From positions 26,920,701 to 26,984,700 of the forward strand of contig NC_069136.1 of NCBI RefSeq assembly GCF_026914265.1: a stretch of 64,000 nt of DNA, read 5' to 3'. Positions 23,498 through 34,410 of the stretch are shown here, piece by piece. The notes below the pieces were generated by a model. The model ran no database searches. It had not been told where the DNA came from and was given only the letters and a program-made list of their open reading frames with translations. This DNA comes from Mya arenaria. Its lineage: Eukaryota > Mollusca > Bivalvia > Myida > Myidae. Position numbers and translations under genes: made by a program. Position 1 is the first letter of the stretch; each line of letters starts with the position of its first letter.

Positions 23498-23791
23498 CCC
23501 CCCCCCCCCCAGGTCCGGGGGTATACCGGGGATAGCCGGGGAGATGGACCGTATTTTACCTTCCAGGAGACCTCGCATTGCCTGGTGAATGCGACGGTTT
23601 TGTCCTTGCGCCAAAATAGCGGGGAATGGGCCTTACCTAGGATCTAGGATCCCCGGGATGCTGGGGCATTTGGTGGATTATTTTTCAAGCAGTTCGTCCT
23701 CGCTGGGCGGGGATTTTACGCGGGCTAGCCCGGAGGTCAAAGTCCCTGCTATTCCCCGGACCTTAGGCCGTGGTTACAATTGGATGGTGCA
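23498..23791 (-). mobile_element. Harbinger-like MITE, family H, copy 6 (left end lost)
   Basis: Reverse orientation. It starts in a C run at the AGGTCCGGGGGTATACC block and ends with a diverged terminal repeat (CAATTGGATGGTGCA) followed by TAA. The missing left end coincides with the poly-C. Confidence 0.8.
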
Positions 23792-23874
23792 TAAGGATAT
23801 AACAGGAGTAATTTATCATTGTTTGGAATATTAACAGACACATTAACCATTAGGCCACCATTTCTTATACATTT

Positions 23875-24118
23875 CAACATCACGTGATAATGTCAATCAA
23901 CCAATCACGCTACAACGAAACCCTCAAAGCCGTTTTTAACTCCAATGAAAGTTGTGGTATTCCAAAGACGATAATTGAGCAAATAGCGACGTTTGTTGAA
24001 GGGTTCCACCTTTTGGTATCTTAGTTTTACCACTCCTATTGGTGCGCAATACTTTATTCCCAACAACAACAACAGCAACAACAACAACAAAAAGGTGCAT
24101 TTTACAAAAACTTGACCG
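23875..24118 (-). mobile_element. Family T element, partial copy 2
   Basis: Matches the left half of family T in reverse: CATCACGTGATAATGTCAAT, TCCAAAGACGATAATTGAGC, GAAGGGTTCCACCTTTTGGT. It contains a (CAA)n run at 24061-24091. The tRNA-like core is absent. Confidence 0.6.
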
Positions 24119-24876
24119 AGTCCCCTTAATAAACACACAACGGGACTCCATAGGTACTCTTTTATATATACATATATATTAACGCGTGTCCCTGTTAAAT
24201 TAATATAAATACATTCTCACCAACTATTAAGTTTAAGAACATGTAATATACATGTATTCCTATTATAATGTTACACATATAACATGTCACGTCATATTTA
24301 TAATTGTGTTTTTATAACGATGAACTGACAATGTCTTAGTCAAATAAATGCTATGGTACATCATTGACTCTATTCACTGTATGGGCCCGTTATTTATATC
24401 GAGGAATCCGATTAGCTACATCGTTATTTGATCCAATTAAGACCAGTATTGAATACCAACCCAAACATATATTGTTTTCTGTGATAAGAAAAATTGAAGT
24501 GAAAAATAATACTAAAATCAATAAAACGATTGGGATAAATAGACCAAAGCCGTTCAGTCAATAAAAAACCCATATTCCTTAACAATTAACAGATACATAT
24601 AACCTGGCTTGCTTAAAAAATAACGTAGAATATGAGCTACTACACTGAACAACCTTTCTAATTGATAACCTACCATTTATCCTGAAACGAACGAAAATAA
24701 ATCCAAGTTATCCAGCAAGTCTATATGTATTATAAATCCCTGTGCAACATATTGCTGACGTTTCGTGAGGATATTGTTAAAAGTACCCCCCCCCCCCCTT
24801 CCTTCCTTATCGAGAACCGCGAAGATCATGATAAAATTTACACTTATTCAAAGCATTGAGTTTGCACACGTTTCTA
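24119..24876. other. Intergenic, no gene seen
   Basis: AT-rich with TATATATACATA stretches and a C run at 24787-24797. No recognisable exon. Confidence 0.45.
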
Positions 24877-25115
24877 TGGCGGATCCGTGGTCTAGTGGTC
24901 ACACACTTGACTATCAATCCAGGGGTCGCAGGTTCGACCCCCCGTCGCATCACTAAAATAAAAACCAATCGTCTTCCGGGAGGGACGTTAAATGGGGGTC
25001 CCGTGTGACAGTGCTATACACTGGTGCACGTTAAAGAACCAATGTAGCTCTTACCAGGGAGCACTCGCCGAATGGGCAAGGCCCGAGTGCGAGTATAAAT
25101 AAGCTTACACACCCC
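24877..25115 (+). mobile_element. tRNA-derived SINE, family N, copy 1
   Basis: The head is tRNA-like: GGATCCGTGGTCTAGTGGTC (A box) and AGGTTCGACCCC (B box). It is followed by a body containing GGACGTTAAATGGGGGTCCC, GGTGCACGTTAAAGAACC and CGAATGGGCAAGGCCCGAGT. A reverse copy without the head is at 29993-30217. The RNA polymerase III promoter boxes lie within the head. Confidence 0.75.
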
Positions 25116-25735
25116 ACCCGCACGTCTCAAACATAATCATCATGTACTGCTGACTGTTCACAATTGTAAAAGCTTTAGCTTACTGAAAGCAAGAGATTTA
25201 AAAAGATTAGGAATTAAAATTAAAAAAATGCTTCTCTAAATTTCGAATAAAGGGTGATAAATATAATATATTGATATTTTGTGAAACGGTTCATTAAAGT
25301 GATATTAATTTCACTGATAATATTATCTTAACTGTTTATCGTTTTTCTGTTTTCAATTGAAAGTGACGTAATTCAACATATTTGACGTCGGTTTTGTTTA
25401 AACTGCTCCAGTGACTTGGCAAAATGAAAAAAAATAGACCGATATTTCTAGATATGTCGATTTCAGGTTATGAAATAAACGAAAATCCTATGGGGCATAA
25501 ATTAGAAAATGAGCTGATGAAACGCCAACACTCATGATTTGCCAAAGAAACTGCATACATACATGTTCATTAATATTGGATTTTTGAGAATCACCAATTA
25601 GAAAAATTGATTAAGTGTTTTATGTCACATGTCTATAAAGGTCTCTCACCTAGCAGTACACTCGTTTATGTTGGATATTCCACACATATAAACTCTATAA
25701 CATCGGCTTATATAATAAACCAATCTGAATACAAG
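25116..25735. other. Intergenic, no gene seen
   Basis: AT-rich spacer between a SINE and a large minisatellite; nothing recognisable. Confidence 0.5.
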
Positions 25736-25739
25736 TAAT

Positions 25740-28095
25740 TACAAATAAATTCCTTTCCTTGTATGAGATTCTTGCTGGTGAAAGGTAAATCTTTCCCTCC
25801 ATGTAATTAGGTTCTTGCTGGTGAATGGTAAATCTTTCTCTCCATGTAATTAGGTTCTTGCAAGGAGAGGGTAAATCTTTCTCTCCATGTAAATAGCAAG
25901 GAAAGGGTATATCTTTCTCTCCATGTAAATATGTTCTTGCAGGGGAATGGTAAATCTTTATCTCCTTGTATAAGATTCTTGCAGGGGAAGGGTAAATCTT
26001 TCTCTCCTTGTATGAGATTCTTGCAGGGGAAGGGTAAATCTTTTTCTCCTTGTATGAGATTCTTGCAAGGGAAGGGTAAATCTTTTCTCCTTGTATGAGA
26101 TTCTTGCAGGGGAAGTGTAAATCTTTCTCACCTTGTACGAGATTCTTGCAAGGGAAGGGTAAATCTTTCTCTCCTTGTATGATTTTTGGAGGGGAAGGGT
26201 AAATCTTTCTCTCCTTGTACGAGATTCTTGCAGGGGAAGGTAAATCTTTCTCTCCTTGTATGAGATTCTTGCAGGGGAAGGGTAAATCTTTCTCTCCTTG
26301 TATGAGATTCTTGCAGGGGAAGGGTAAATCTTTCTCACCTTGTATGAGATTCTTGCAGGGGAAGGGTAAATCTTTCTCTCCTTGTATGAGATTCTTGCAG
26401 GGGAAGGGTAAATCTTTCTCTCCTTGTACAAGATTCTTGCAGGGAAATAAATCTTTCTCTCCTTGTATGAGATTCTTGCAGGGGAAGGGTAAATCTTTCT
26501 CTCCATGTAATGAGATTCTTGCTTGTGAAGGGTAAATCTTTTTCTCCTTGTATGGGATTCTTGCAAGGGAAGGGTAAATCTTTTCTCCTTGTATGAGATT
26601 CTTGCAGGGGAAGTGTAAATCTTTCTCACCTTGTACGAGATTCTTGCAAGGGAAGGGTAAATCTTTCTCTCCTTGTATGATTTTTGGAGGGGAAGGGTAA
26701 ATCTTTCTCTCCTTGTACGAGATTCTTGCAGGGGAAGGTAAATCTTTCTCTCCTTGTATGAGATTCTTGCAGGGGAAGGGTAAATCTTTCTCTCCTTGTA
26801 TGAGATTCTTGCAGGGGAAGGGTAAATCTTTCTCACCTTGTATGAGATTCTTGCAGGGGAAGGGTAAATCTTTCTCTCCTTGTATGAGATTCTTGCAGGG
26901 GAAGGGTAAATCTTTCTCTCCTTGTACAAGATTCTTGCAGGGAAATAAATCTTTCTCTCCTTGTATGAGATTCTTGCAGGGGAAGGGTAAATCTTTCTCT
27001 CCATGTAATGAGATTCTTGCTTGTGAAGGGTAAATCTTTCTCTCCTTGTATGAGATTCTTGCAGGGGAAGGGTAAATCTTTCTCTCCTTGTATGAGATTC
27101 TTGCAGGGGAAGGGTAAATCTTTCTCACCTTGTATGGGATTCTTGCAGGGGAAGGGTAAATCTTTCTCTCCATGTAATGAGGTTCTTGCTTGTGAAGGGT
27201 AAATCTTTCTCTCCATGTAATGAGATTCTTGCTTGTGAAGGGTAAATCTTTCTCTCCATGTAATGAGATTCTTGCTTGTGAAGGGTAAATCTTTCTCTCC
27301 ATGTAATGAGATTCTTGCTTGTGAAGGGTAAATCTCCCTCTCCATGTATTGAGATTCTTGTCGAGCTAGGGTAAATCTTTCTCTACTTGTATGAGATTCT
27401 TGCAGGGGAAGGGTAAATCTTTCTCTCCATGTAATGAGATTCTTGCTTGTGAAGGGTAAATCTTTCTCTCCATGTAATGAGATTCTTGCTTGTGAAGGGT
27501 AAATCTCCCTCTCCATGTAATGAGATTCTTGCTTGTGAAGGGTAAATCTCCCTCTCCATGTATTGAGATTCTTGTCGAGCTAGGGTAAATCTTTCTCTAC
27601 TTGTATGAGATTCTTGCTGGTGAAGAGTTGATCTTTATCAATTTGTTTGAGGTTCTTCCTGTGGAAGGGTAAATCTTTCGCTCATTGCATAAGGTTCTTG
27701 CCGGTGTAGGGTAAATCATTATCTTCATGTATGAGGTTCTTCCTGTGGAAGGGTAAATCTTTCGCTCATTGCATGAGGTTCTTGCCGGTGTAGGGTAAAT
27801 CATTATCTTCATGTATGAGGTTCTTCCTGTGGAAGGGTAAATCTTTCGCTCATTGCATGAGGTTCTTGTCGGTGTAGGGTAAATCATTAGCTTCATGTTT
27901 GAGGTTCTTGCCGGTGTAGGGTAAATCATTAGCTTCATGTATGAGGTTCTTGCTGTGGAAGGCTAAATCTTTATCTCTATGTAATGAGGTTCTTGCTGAC
28001 TTAGGGTAATTATTTTTCTCCATGTTTTTTTTCCTGATGTAGGGTACATCTTTCTCTCCATGAATGAGATTCTAGGTAAGGTAGGGTAAATCTTC
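25740..28095 (-). repeat. 42-bp minisatellite with higher-order duplication
   Basis: More than fifty copies of a roughly 42-bp unit (minus-strand consensus around GGAGAGAAAGATTTACCC and CCTGCAAGAATCTCATAC). Units are most uniform at 25960-27300 and more diverged at both ends. A 498-bp block at 26041-26538 is repeated almost exactly at 26539-27036. Because 42 is a multiple of three, the minus strand stays open for 535 codons (25695-27302) and other frames are also open. That is a repeat artefact, not a protein gene. It begins just 3' of the gene B stop codon, so part may be transcribed as 3' UTR. Confidence 0.88.
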
Positions 28096-28112
28096 ATCAG
28101 ACTGACCTAGTT

Positions 28113-28168
28113 CTAGGACATCTTTGCATTTTTCATGCATTGTTCGTACGTAGGTGGAGCCGATTCGT
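28113..28168 (-). CDS. Gene B last exon, PPTY motif
   Basis: 56 bp, acceptor AATACAG, stop TAG at 28113-28115. Reads ESAPPTYEQCMKNAKMS. PPTY is a WW-domain ligand. It matches gene A's last exon in length, phase and motif. Confidence 0.82.
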
Positions 28169-31100
28169 CTGTATTTATAAACAGGTGAAACTTACATGTT
28201 ATATCAATTGTATATTAAATATTACATGTAAAATATTAGTAAACATCGCTTACCAAGATTATATTAATGAAATGAAAAAAAATGATTTCATAAAACAATT
28301 CACAGCATTGTTAATGGCAATTTTGAATACAAACTGTCATCAAAACAAATACATGTTTATTACCAAAATGTTGAGGCTGCATTGTCCTTGCATATAGATC
28401 TATTGGTGGTGCAGACGGGCTGACAAGTGGAGTGTGTGGGCTATCACGTGACATGTGTAGACTAGCGCTCTGCATATGTGGAATACTAGGTGGCATGTGC
28501 GAAGTATATGAATTGACGTGGACAGTCTGTGGGTAGGCGTTGGGAACGAGATTGTAGTTTGTGTTACCAGAGTACTGGACTGCCGATGGCTGAGCGCATT
28601 GTGGATTTCTCGGACCTAAATGGGTAAGTAAAAAGCAGTGTTGTAGCATTGTTTAAGGTTAATTCTTTAAATAAATTTATTTCCTCGTACACATATATGT
28701 GTAGTTATTCATTAAGGCAAATATACCAAACAACTTGCCATATTTAAAAGTAAACAAAACACAAAGTAAATGAGAGTGATCTAGTAATATAGGCGTCGCC
28801 TCTTACTCCATTCGGAACACTTCGGCATTTTTCCTAAAACGTTGTTTTCGGTGGAAAATGGCCGATGTGTTCCAAATGCCCTCACTCAAGAGGAGGTTGG
28901 TTCGATCCCCTCCAGGGGTACAATTTCATGACCTGTCAAGGTGGACACCAGTAGAACTAGTTCCAACCTCGGAAACTGACTCGAAGGTGATTCTATAAGC
29001 TGCCAGCTTTCGTCACACTTGAGCTTTAGATTTAAGAGTAACACTTATGTGAAAAACTACAGAAACAAGCTCAGTACCAAAAAGTTTTAACATAAACCCG
29101 GTTGAATGGCACAGGGTAAACGCCAGAGACATAGAACACACACAAAATAAAATCACAAACAAGAAACATTGAAGAACAGCACAAAACTCCACAAACAGCA
29201 GTGCATACATATACTATATAAAAAACTAGGTATGTTTATCAAGGATTGTTAGGTACCGCCTTGGTAATGTCAGTAAAACGTAAATTTATTGGGGGTTTAA
29301 ACCAGTTTACGTGCACAAACCTCACTCTTATCCCAACAATCCAAATAAAGAAAAAAACGTTAGAAGTAAGTCTTATCAAAGTATACATTAACTCATTAAC
29401 TCAGTAAGTCAAAGTCAATGTTTGTTTATTGTCGGATCCCATATAAAATATTTGAAACATAAGCTATGTTTTACCGACATTACTTGAGGAAAATTAATGA
29501 TAAAACAAATAATAATAAACTTATAAGTCATACTTATGTGAAAAACTACAGAAACAACCTAAAGTAAGTTATTATAAAATGAAAATTACCGGCTGCGGTT
29601 TGTGACTGGGAAGGGTATGTGATGGTAACTTGTGTTGGTAGCTCCCGCCTCCGTTTAACCGTTCGGAAAATGCCACAACCAACAACTAGTAACATCAACG
29701 CCACAATTACACCAACAATCCAAATCGTAGGTGCGTGGTTAGAGCCGGATTCACTTTTATCTGGCGTCAACGTACCGCTCGTATCGTTAGGCGCTGAAAA
29801 AAGGACAAATAAACGTCCATATAACCCTAACCCTGTTTACATGAGAGCTCCCATCTCCTTCAAAGTACCAATTCAGTGCTTCTTTAGCCATACATTAAAT
29901 GCCAAAATAACTAGTCAAACAATTATTCTTCGGTTTAAGTTTTTTTTCGAGCAATACGAATACGGGCTGTCTTGTAAGTGCGCTCGTTTGTCGTGGGTGT
30001 GTAAGCTTACTTATACTCGCACTCGGGCCTTGCCCATTCGGCGAGTGCTCCGTTTAGAGTGTTAGTCATTTTATGTTTTTTGGAGCATAGTGCACAGACG
30101 GAATGTAACCCTGGTTAGAGCTACCCTGGTTCTTTAACGTACACCAGTGTAGCACTGTCACACGGGACCCCCATTTAAAGTCCCTCCCGAAAGACGATTA
30201 ATATTTTTAGTGATGCGATATACAAATACACGTTAAATACTACATTTATATATCCAATGATATTTTTTACGATCTACTTCTACGATGTACCGGCATACAT
30301 CGGAGGTTGTTTTCGATAATAAAAAAAAGGCTAAGGAGTTCCGAATGACGTCGAGGCTAGCTAGTCGTATGGGGAAGATGGCCGATGTGATCCGAATGGC
30401 GTAACAGCATGCAAACGGTAATTACTCGGCGTTAGTTTATATAACTTTCTTCACAATCGTTATAAAATAAATAAAGTTTATACTAACAATAATAATAGAA
30501 ATGAAAAACGTACATGTACGTAAGTAGACACGCAAATCCACATATGCTCTCGGGTAAGTCTGGGTTGTGGTAACTTTCACAAATAAATCGGCTGTCCCTC
30601 TCTCTCCGCACCAGCCCGAGCCAGCCATATCTAAGCAACTCCAGGACTTAAATAAAATAATTTAAAGAGAATAGGAATTATTTGAAATATTTTATTAAAA
30701 ACATAAGAATTTGTATTTAAATATTAAAAACTATCGATAAAATGACTATTTGTTTCCATCAAATTTCCTGAAAATTTATTTTGGAATTTGAAACGCACTT
30801 GGACTGGTTTCTGAATCTCTTCCTTGAATCCAAGTACGTGGGTTATAAACTCATAAAATCGTCAACCAGCCAACGCTCCTTGCGTATGATGTATTGCAAT
30901 AGGCACTTCACTTGATCAATTATATCATCTGCCAGACTATTCATTTATTACGTTTCACGAGAACCAAATTCAAACAAATTATGCACCAGTCAATTGTAAC
31001 CATGCCCTCCCCCCAGGTTCGGGGAATAGCGGGGATTTTGACTTGCGGTCCAGCCAATCCCGGGTAAAATCCCCGTCATGCGGGGACAAATTGCTGGTAA

Positions 31101-31549
31101 AATCCCCGCCAAATGCCCCCGTACTCCGGGGACATCCTAGATAAGGCCCATTCTCCGCTTTTTTCCGGCGCGGAAACAAAACCACCGTATTCACTCGGCA
31201 CTGCGGGGACATCTGGAAGGTAATAACATGGCCCATTTTCCCCGCTATCCCCGGTTTACCCCCGGACCTACGGGGGTTACAATTGACTGGTGCCTTACCT
31301 TTACAGGGTCCGTGGATACAGGTGAAGGAATGACAAGAACGGTAGTCAGACAACTGTCGATATCCATTGACACTTCATCGAAGCATATTGTCTTCTGGGG
31401 TGAGTGTTTGTTGTTAAGTTGAACATAGCAGCCATCCTCGTCATCCGTGGACACGGATCCTCCTTCATAGACTACATCTAATGACTCGTCCGGGTCAATG
31501 TAAAATGAAGAGCCACATGTTTCTGAAGAAATGAACACATATGTCCCTC
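28113..31549 (-). CDS. Gene B: CUB-like membrane protein with PSAP/PPxY tail (partial)
   Basis: Five in-phase exons: 31549-31299, 30646-30514, 29793-29590, 28615-28364, 28168-28113. The product is a 127-residue ectodomain with six cysteines, a linker (TSGTLTPDKSESGSNHAP), one membrane helix (IWIVGVIVALMLLVVGCGIF), a basic stop-transfer sequence (RTVKRRR), then a Pro/Ser/His-rich tail with PSAP and PPTY motifs. It is type I by the position of the basic residues. It is a tandem paralogue of gene A, about 18 kb away, with the same intron phases. All visible frames are open, so this copy looks functional. The signal peptide exon was not found. The role is inferred: a surface receptor coupled to ESCRT/NEDD4-type sorting. 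The ectodomain ligand is unknown. Confidence 0.8.
28364..28615 (-). CDS. Gene B tail exon, PSAP motif
   Basis: 252 bp, acceptor ATTTAG, donor GTAATA, phase 1 at both ends. It encodes GPRNPQCAQPSAVQYSG..., about three to four heptad-like units (MPPSIPH, MQSASLH, MSRDSPH) and SPSAPPIDLYAR. The PSAP motif matches the TSG101 UEV ligand. It is the unexpanded counterpart of the gene A repeat tail. Confidence 0.82.
29044..29229. repeat. Dispersed repeat, copy 1 of 2
   Basis: About 185 bp, nearly identical to 63820-64000 at the end of the window (shared: CTACAGAAACAAGCTCAGTA, GAAGAACAGCACAAAACTCC). The nature is unknown. Confidence 0.75.
29590..29793 (-). CDS. Gene B membrane-helix exon
   Basis: 204 bp, acceptor TTTTTTCAG, donor g|GTAATT, phase 1 at both ends. 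Contains the linker, one hydrophobic helix of about 21 residues, the RTVKRRR anchor, and the start of the tail (ELPTQVTITYPSQSQTAA). Confidence 0.85.
29993..30217 (-). mobile_element. SINE, family N, copy 2 (head lost)
   Basis: The reverse complement of the body of 24877-25115: ACTCGGGCCTTGCCCATTCG, GGTTCTTTAACGTACACCAG, ACACGGGACCCCCATTTAAA. The tRNA-like head is missing. It is intronic in gene B. Confidence 0.72.
30235..30400. mobile_element. Family V fragment
   Basis: Carries the right-hand block GATGTACCGGCATACATCGG and a AAAAAAGGCTAAGGAGTTCCG-like end. Partial, in a gene B intron. Confidence 0.5.
30514..30646 (-). CDS. Gene B ectodomain exon 2
   Basis: 133 bp, acceptor ATTTAAG, donor GTACGT. 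It begins in phase 0 with SWSCLDMAGSGWCGERG and ends AYVDLRVYLRT. Two cysteines. It is identical in length and phase to gene A exon 2. Confidence 0.82.
30982..31294 (+). mobile_element. Harbinger-like MITE, family H, copy 7, in a splice donor
   Basis: 313 bp, with both ends. TTA is duplicated at 30979-30981 and 31295-31297. The right-hand TTA is the TAA of the gene B splice donor (minus strand AAG|GTAAGG). The element therefore sits between donor positions +4 and +5, and its own first base supplies +5. Confidence 0.88.
31299..31549 (-). CDS. Gene B ectodomain exon 1 (first visible)
   Basis: 251 bp, acceptor TTTTTTCAG, donor AAG|GTAAGG. Enters in phase 1, leaves in phase 0. It reads GGTYVFISSETCGSS... 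to ...VSTDPVK with four cysteines, aligned with gene A's 248-bp exon. The intron starts two bases before the duplication of the MITE. Confidence 0.82.
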
Positions 31550-31559
31550 CTGAAAAAAA

Positions 31560-32408
31560 TACGTAATTACTTACAGCATCAAAATTGTGCTTCACTGCAC
31601 AAGGCGGTTTGAACGAAAGAATAATGGAGTTCAACAATGAAATGGGCTAAGGAAAGGTTACTTCCTTTTCAAAAAATAAGTAGGGTAAGTAGGCTTTTTT
31701 AACTGGCTTGCTATAAGAACTTTATTGTCACCATTGAAGAATTGTTTTAAAGATGCACTCTTATACCCCCATTTTTAAAAAAATAATTAATACAAATGTT
31801 TTGATAAACCAAAAAGGACGAATAAATATAAACAACAATGATTTTACGAAGGATACCGAGTTTAATTTGAAAGAAAGGTGCAGAAAACATGGTATATCTA
31901 CCTTATGAGACTTAATTAGACCACAGTTAATCTTTTAGCATTCACCAATCATTTAATATTTTTGCATTTTCAACTATTTACTACACGGTTACAATCTTGC
32001 TAACAGTATGAAAGGGTCTAGGTTTAATGTCGGCAACAATATTATTAAACTTTTTTTTGAAAATAAGTTGTTTAACGTACATGAACAACCACCAAACAGC
32101 AACGGACAGTTACTCATTTGAATTTGTAAATCGAACCCTTAACGTTTCAATTTTTCAAAAGCTTTACTTATCCGTCCCGACCAAACGGCCATTACTTTTG
32201 AGAGAAAAAAATGAGCTCTTCATGATGATGTTTAGTTCTTGTAATTTTACTTTATTACTTTATTAATATTTTCACATATATAATAATATATTAAATATTC
32301 ACATTTTTTATGCACGCCCTATACAAATGTGAACGAGATCTTCTTGGCGTAGCCATTGCAACTCAAGATTTTCCCTGTCACTGGTTCACTATTGGTTGTT
32401 ATGTTTAC
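31560..32408. other. Probable gene B 5' intron, no exon found
   Basis: AT-rich. The signal-peptide exon of gene B should lie here or further right on the minus strand, but I could not identify it. Confidence 0.4.
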
Positions 32409-33254
32409 AGGAACTCGCTCATGTTTTTGGCCAAAATTTAGTTTTCCCGCTAATGCATCTGAAAAAACTTATCCTGTCATTATTTTACTCTATAATATCG
32501 AAATTACACAAAACATACAGATAAAGTATAAACAAGGCATTTTGGTTTTAGTAGGGGTGCGAACCCACGCCGGTAAAGTCAAGAAAAAAATAGATCACCG
32601 AGGCTTAAACCACAAGGTCAAAGGAACTTTTGCGAAAGTAATATGTAATTTGTCGTCTTAAAAATACATTGATAACATCACGTGATAATGTCAATCAATC
32701 AATCACACAACAACAAAGCCATAAGTAAGTAATTAAGCGATTAGTAACTTTGTTAACACTAACGAAAATTAGTGGTCTTCAAAGACGATATTTGAAAAAA
32801 TATCAACATTTGCTTAAGGGTTCCAGCTTTTGTAATCGTATTATTAATACATAATTATTATATACCATTTACAACTTTTTTATTTTTTGTCTTGGAAAGA
32901 GCAAATTTTTGCATAAATTTCTGCAAACCAATGATTTAAGATTGCTGACAAAAAAATCAGATCGTAGATTTTTATATTTCCGTTCGAAAATGAATGTTTT
33001 ATAGTTAAAACCATTACTAACGGTTTAAGAAAAACGTATAAAACAAAATAATCTGCGATTGATTTTTTGTCAAAAGTCTTATATAACTGATTTCCATGGA
33101 TTTTCGCAAAAATTGGCTCGTTCCAAGACAAAGAATAAAAAAGTTGTCAAAACGTTCAATCCGAGTGTGAGAGTGCAACTTTAACACTCAATGATTTTTA
33201 AAACATTTTTCGGCATACAAAAAAGTTCATTTTACGAAACACATGAGCGAGTAC
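32409..33254 (-). mobile_element. Family T element, copy 3, interrupted by a MITE
   Basis: Ends ACTCGCTCATG (32411) and CATGAGCGAG (33242). The tRNA-like core in reverse is at about 32555-32630 (GGGGTGCGAACCCACG = B box). A family P MITE (32871-33184) splits it. Confidence 0.65.
32871..33184. mobile_element. TTAA-flanked MITE, family P, copy 3 (left end worn)
   Basis: The right end GTGTGAGAGTGCAACTTTAA is intact. The left end starts at ACAACTTTTTTATTTTTTGT without the terminal CTGCACTCTCAC block. Inserted in family T copy 3. Confidence 0.72.
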
Positions 33255-34410
33255 CTTCAAATTAAATAATATTTAGAAAAGAAACACTGCGTTCTTTGTT
33301 TGGTACGCCTTCATTTACGTATTAAAGAATTGCTTTCATTTTGGTCCGTCCCTTCAAATATAGGAATGAAACCATTAGCAAGACTATCGATTATATAAAT
33401 AACAACAGTACCAAACGTACATGGCATATAATCAATGTGATGTTTAATGCCAAGATACTAATTTGAAATGTACTTACTTGACAAGCTCCATATTAGAATA
33501 CATTGAAATACAATCGCTGTGTACACATGCATTGCTTTATAATACAAGTTAACCTGTGATTAATTCACATGCACATATATGTTCTAAGCGGTTCTCTCCC
33601 ATGTAGACTGGCATCAAGGCCAATTGTACACAACTTATAAAACTTAAGGACTTTCATCATTACGTATTTATTTTTTGAAATTGATGTATATTCATCTTAC
33701 ATTGTGGTAAAATATCGCACTGCCTGTCGGGCAACATTCTACTTGTACTTTTGGCTATGAAAACGTGAAGTACATAATAAGGTATTTATATAAATCTTTC
33801 CGATTTACATCTCTAGAACAAAACAGTTGTCTGTTTTGAAACTGTTGAAAACAAACTGTTGTCTGCTACTTCAATTAAACATCCGTTCATGAAACTCGCA
33901 TTGTAAGAAAGATGAGCATGATTGCAAATAAGGGTTTTAGTAAGTTTTTAACGTTTAGACAATACATAACATATGTAGAAAACAGTGACGCTAAGTAAAA
34001 GCGGCCAAGTAAAATATTACGAAATAAAGTAAATTTCAATATGGCCGTCAAGTTGAAGGCCTAGTCCACTTAAATGGCCGTCAATGAGTCTTTTGACGAT
34101 TTTTAGACTAGGGCAGACTCGTGACAGGGATACGCATGAAATGTCAAAATAATAAAAAAGTATCACTGATCGCTCATTATTGTAGCTAGTTGAAGGCCCT
34201 AATCTATCTATCTATCTTCCATTAATGTCAAACCCCTTCTGGGGGGCCTAGACATTTGCACGTCAAGCTGCAAGAATGTTAATAAAAGTTGCGAAAGAAA
34301 CAGTACTTTTTTAAAAAAAAGTTAAAATAAGGAGGTACAGGTTAGGTTTTAAAAGTAAAAGAGTTTTGATAGCTCCCTATGGCAAGACATGTTCAATCTG
34401 GCAGACAGCC
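33255..34410. other. Intergenic, mostly featureless
   Basis: AT-rich; a short (TATC)n-like run lies near 34203. One candidate short exon at 33912-33939 is listed separately. Confidence 0.45.
33912..33939 (+). CDS. Candidate first coding exon of UBAC2 (weak)
   Basis: An ATG with A at -3 opens MSMIANKGF and runs into a consensus donor, A|GTAAGT. UBAC2 proteins begin with a short tail ending in a glycine-aromatic pair before the first helix, so this is a possible start. The exon that should follow (first membrane helix) was not found before 37355. It could equally be chance. Confidence 0.22.

Noticed and set aside
25695..27302. A 535-codon minus-strand open frame as a repetitive protein gene
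   Set aside because: The 42-bp repeat unit is a multiple of three, so several frames on both strands are open. No start context, signal peptide, splice site or non-repetitive domain supports translation.
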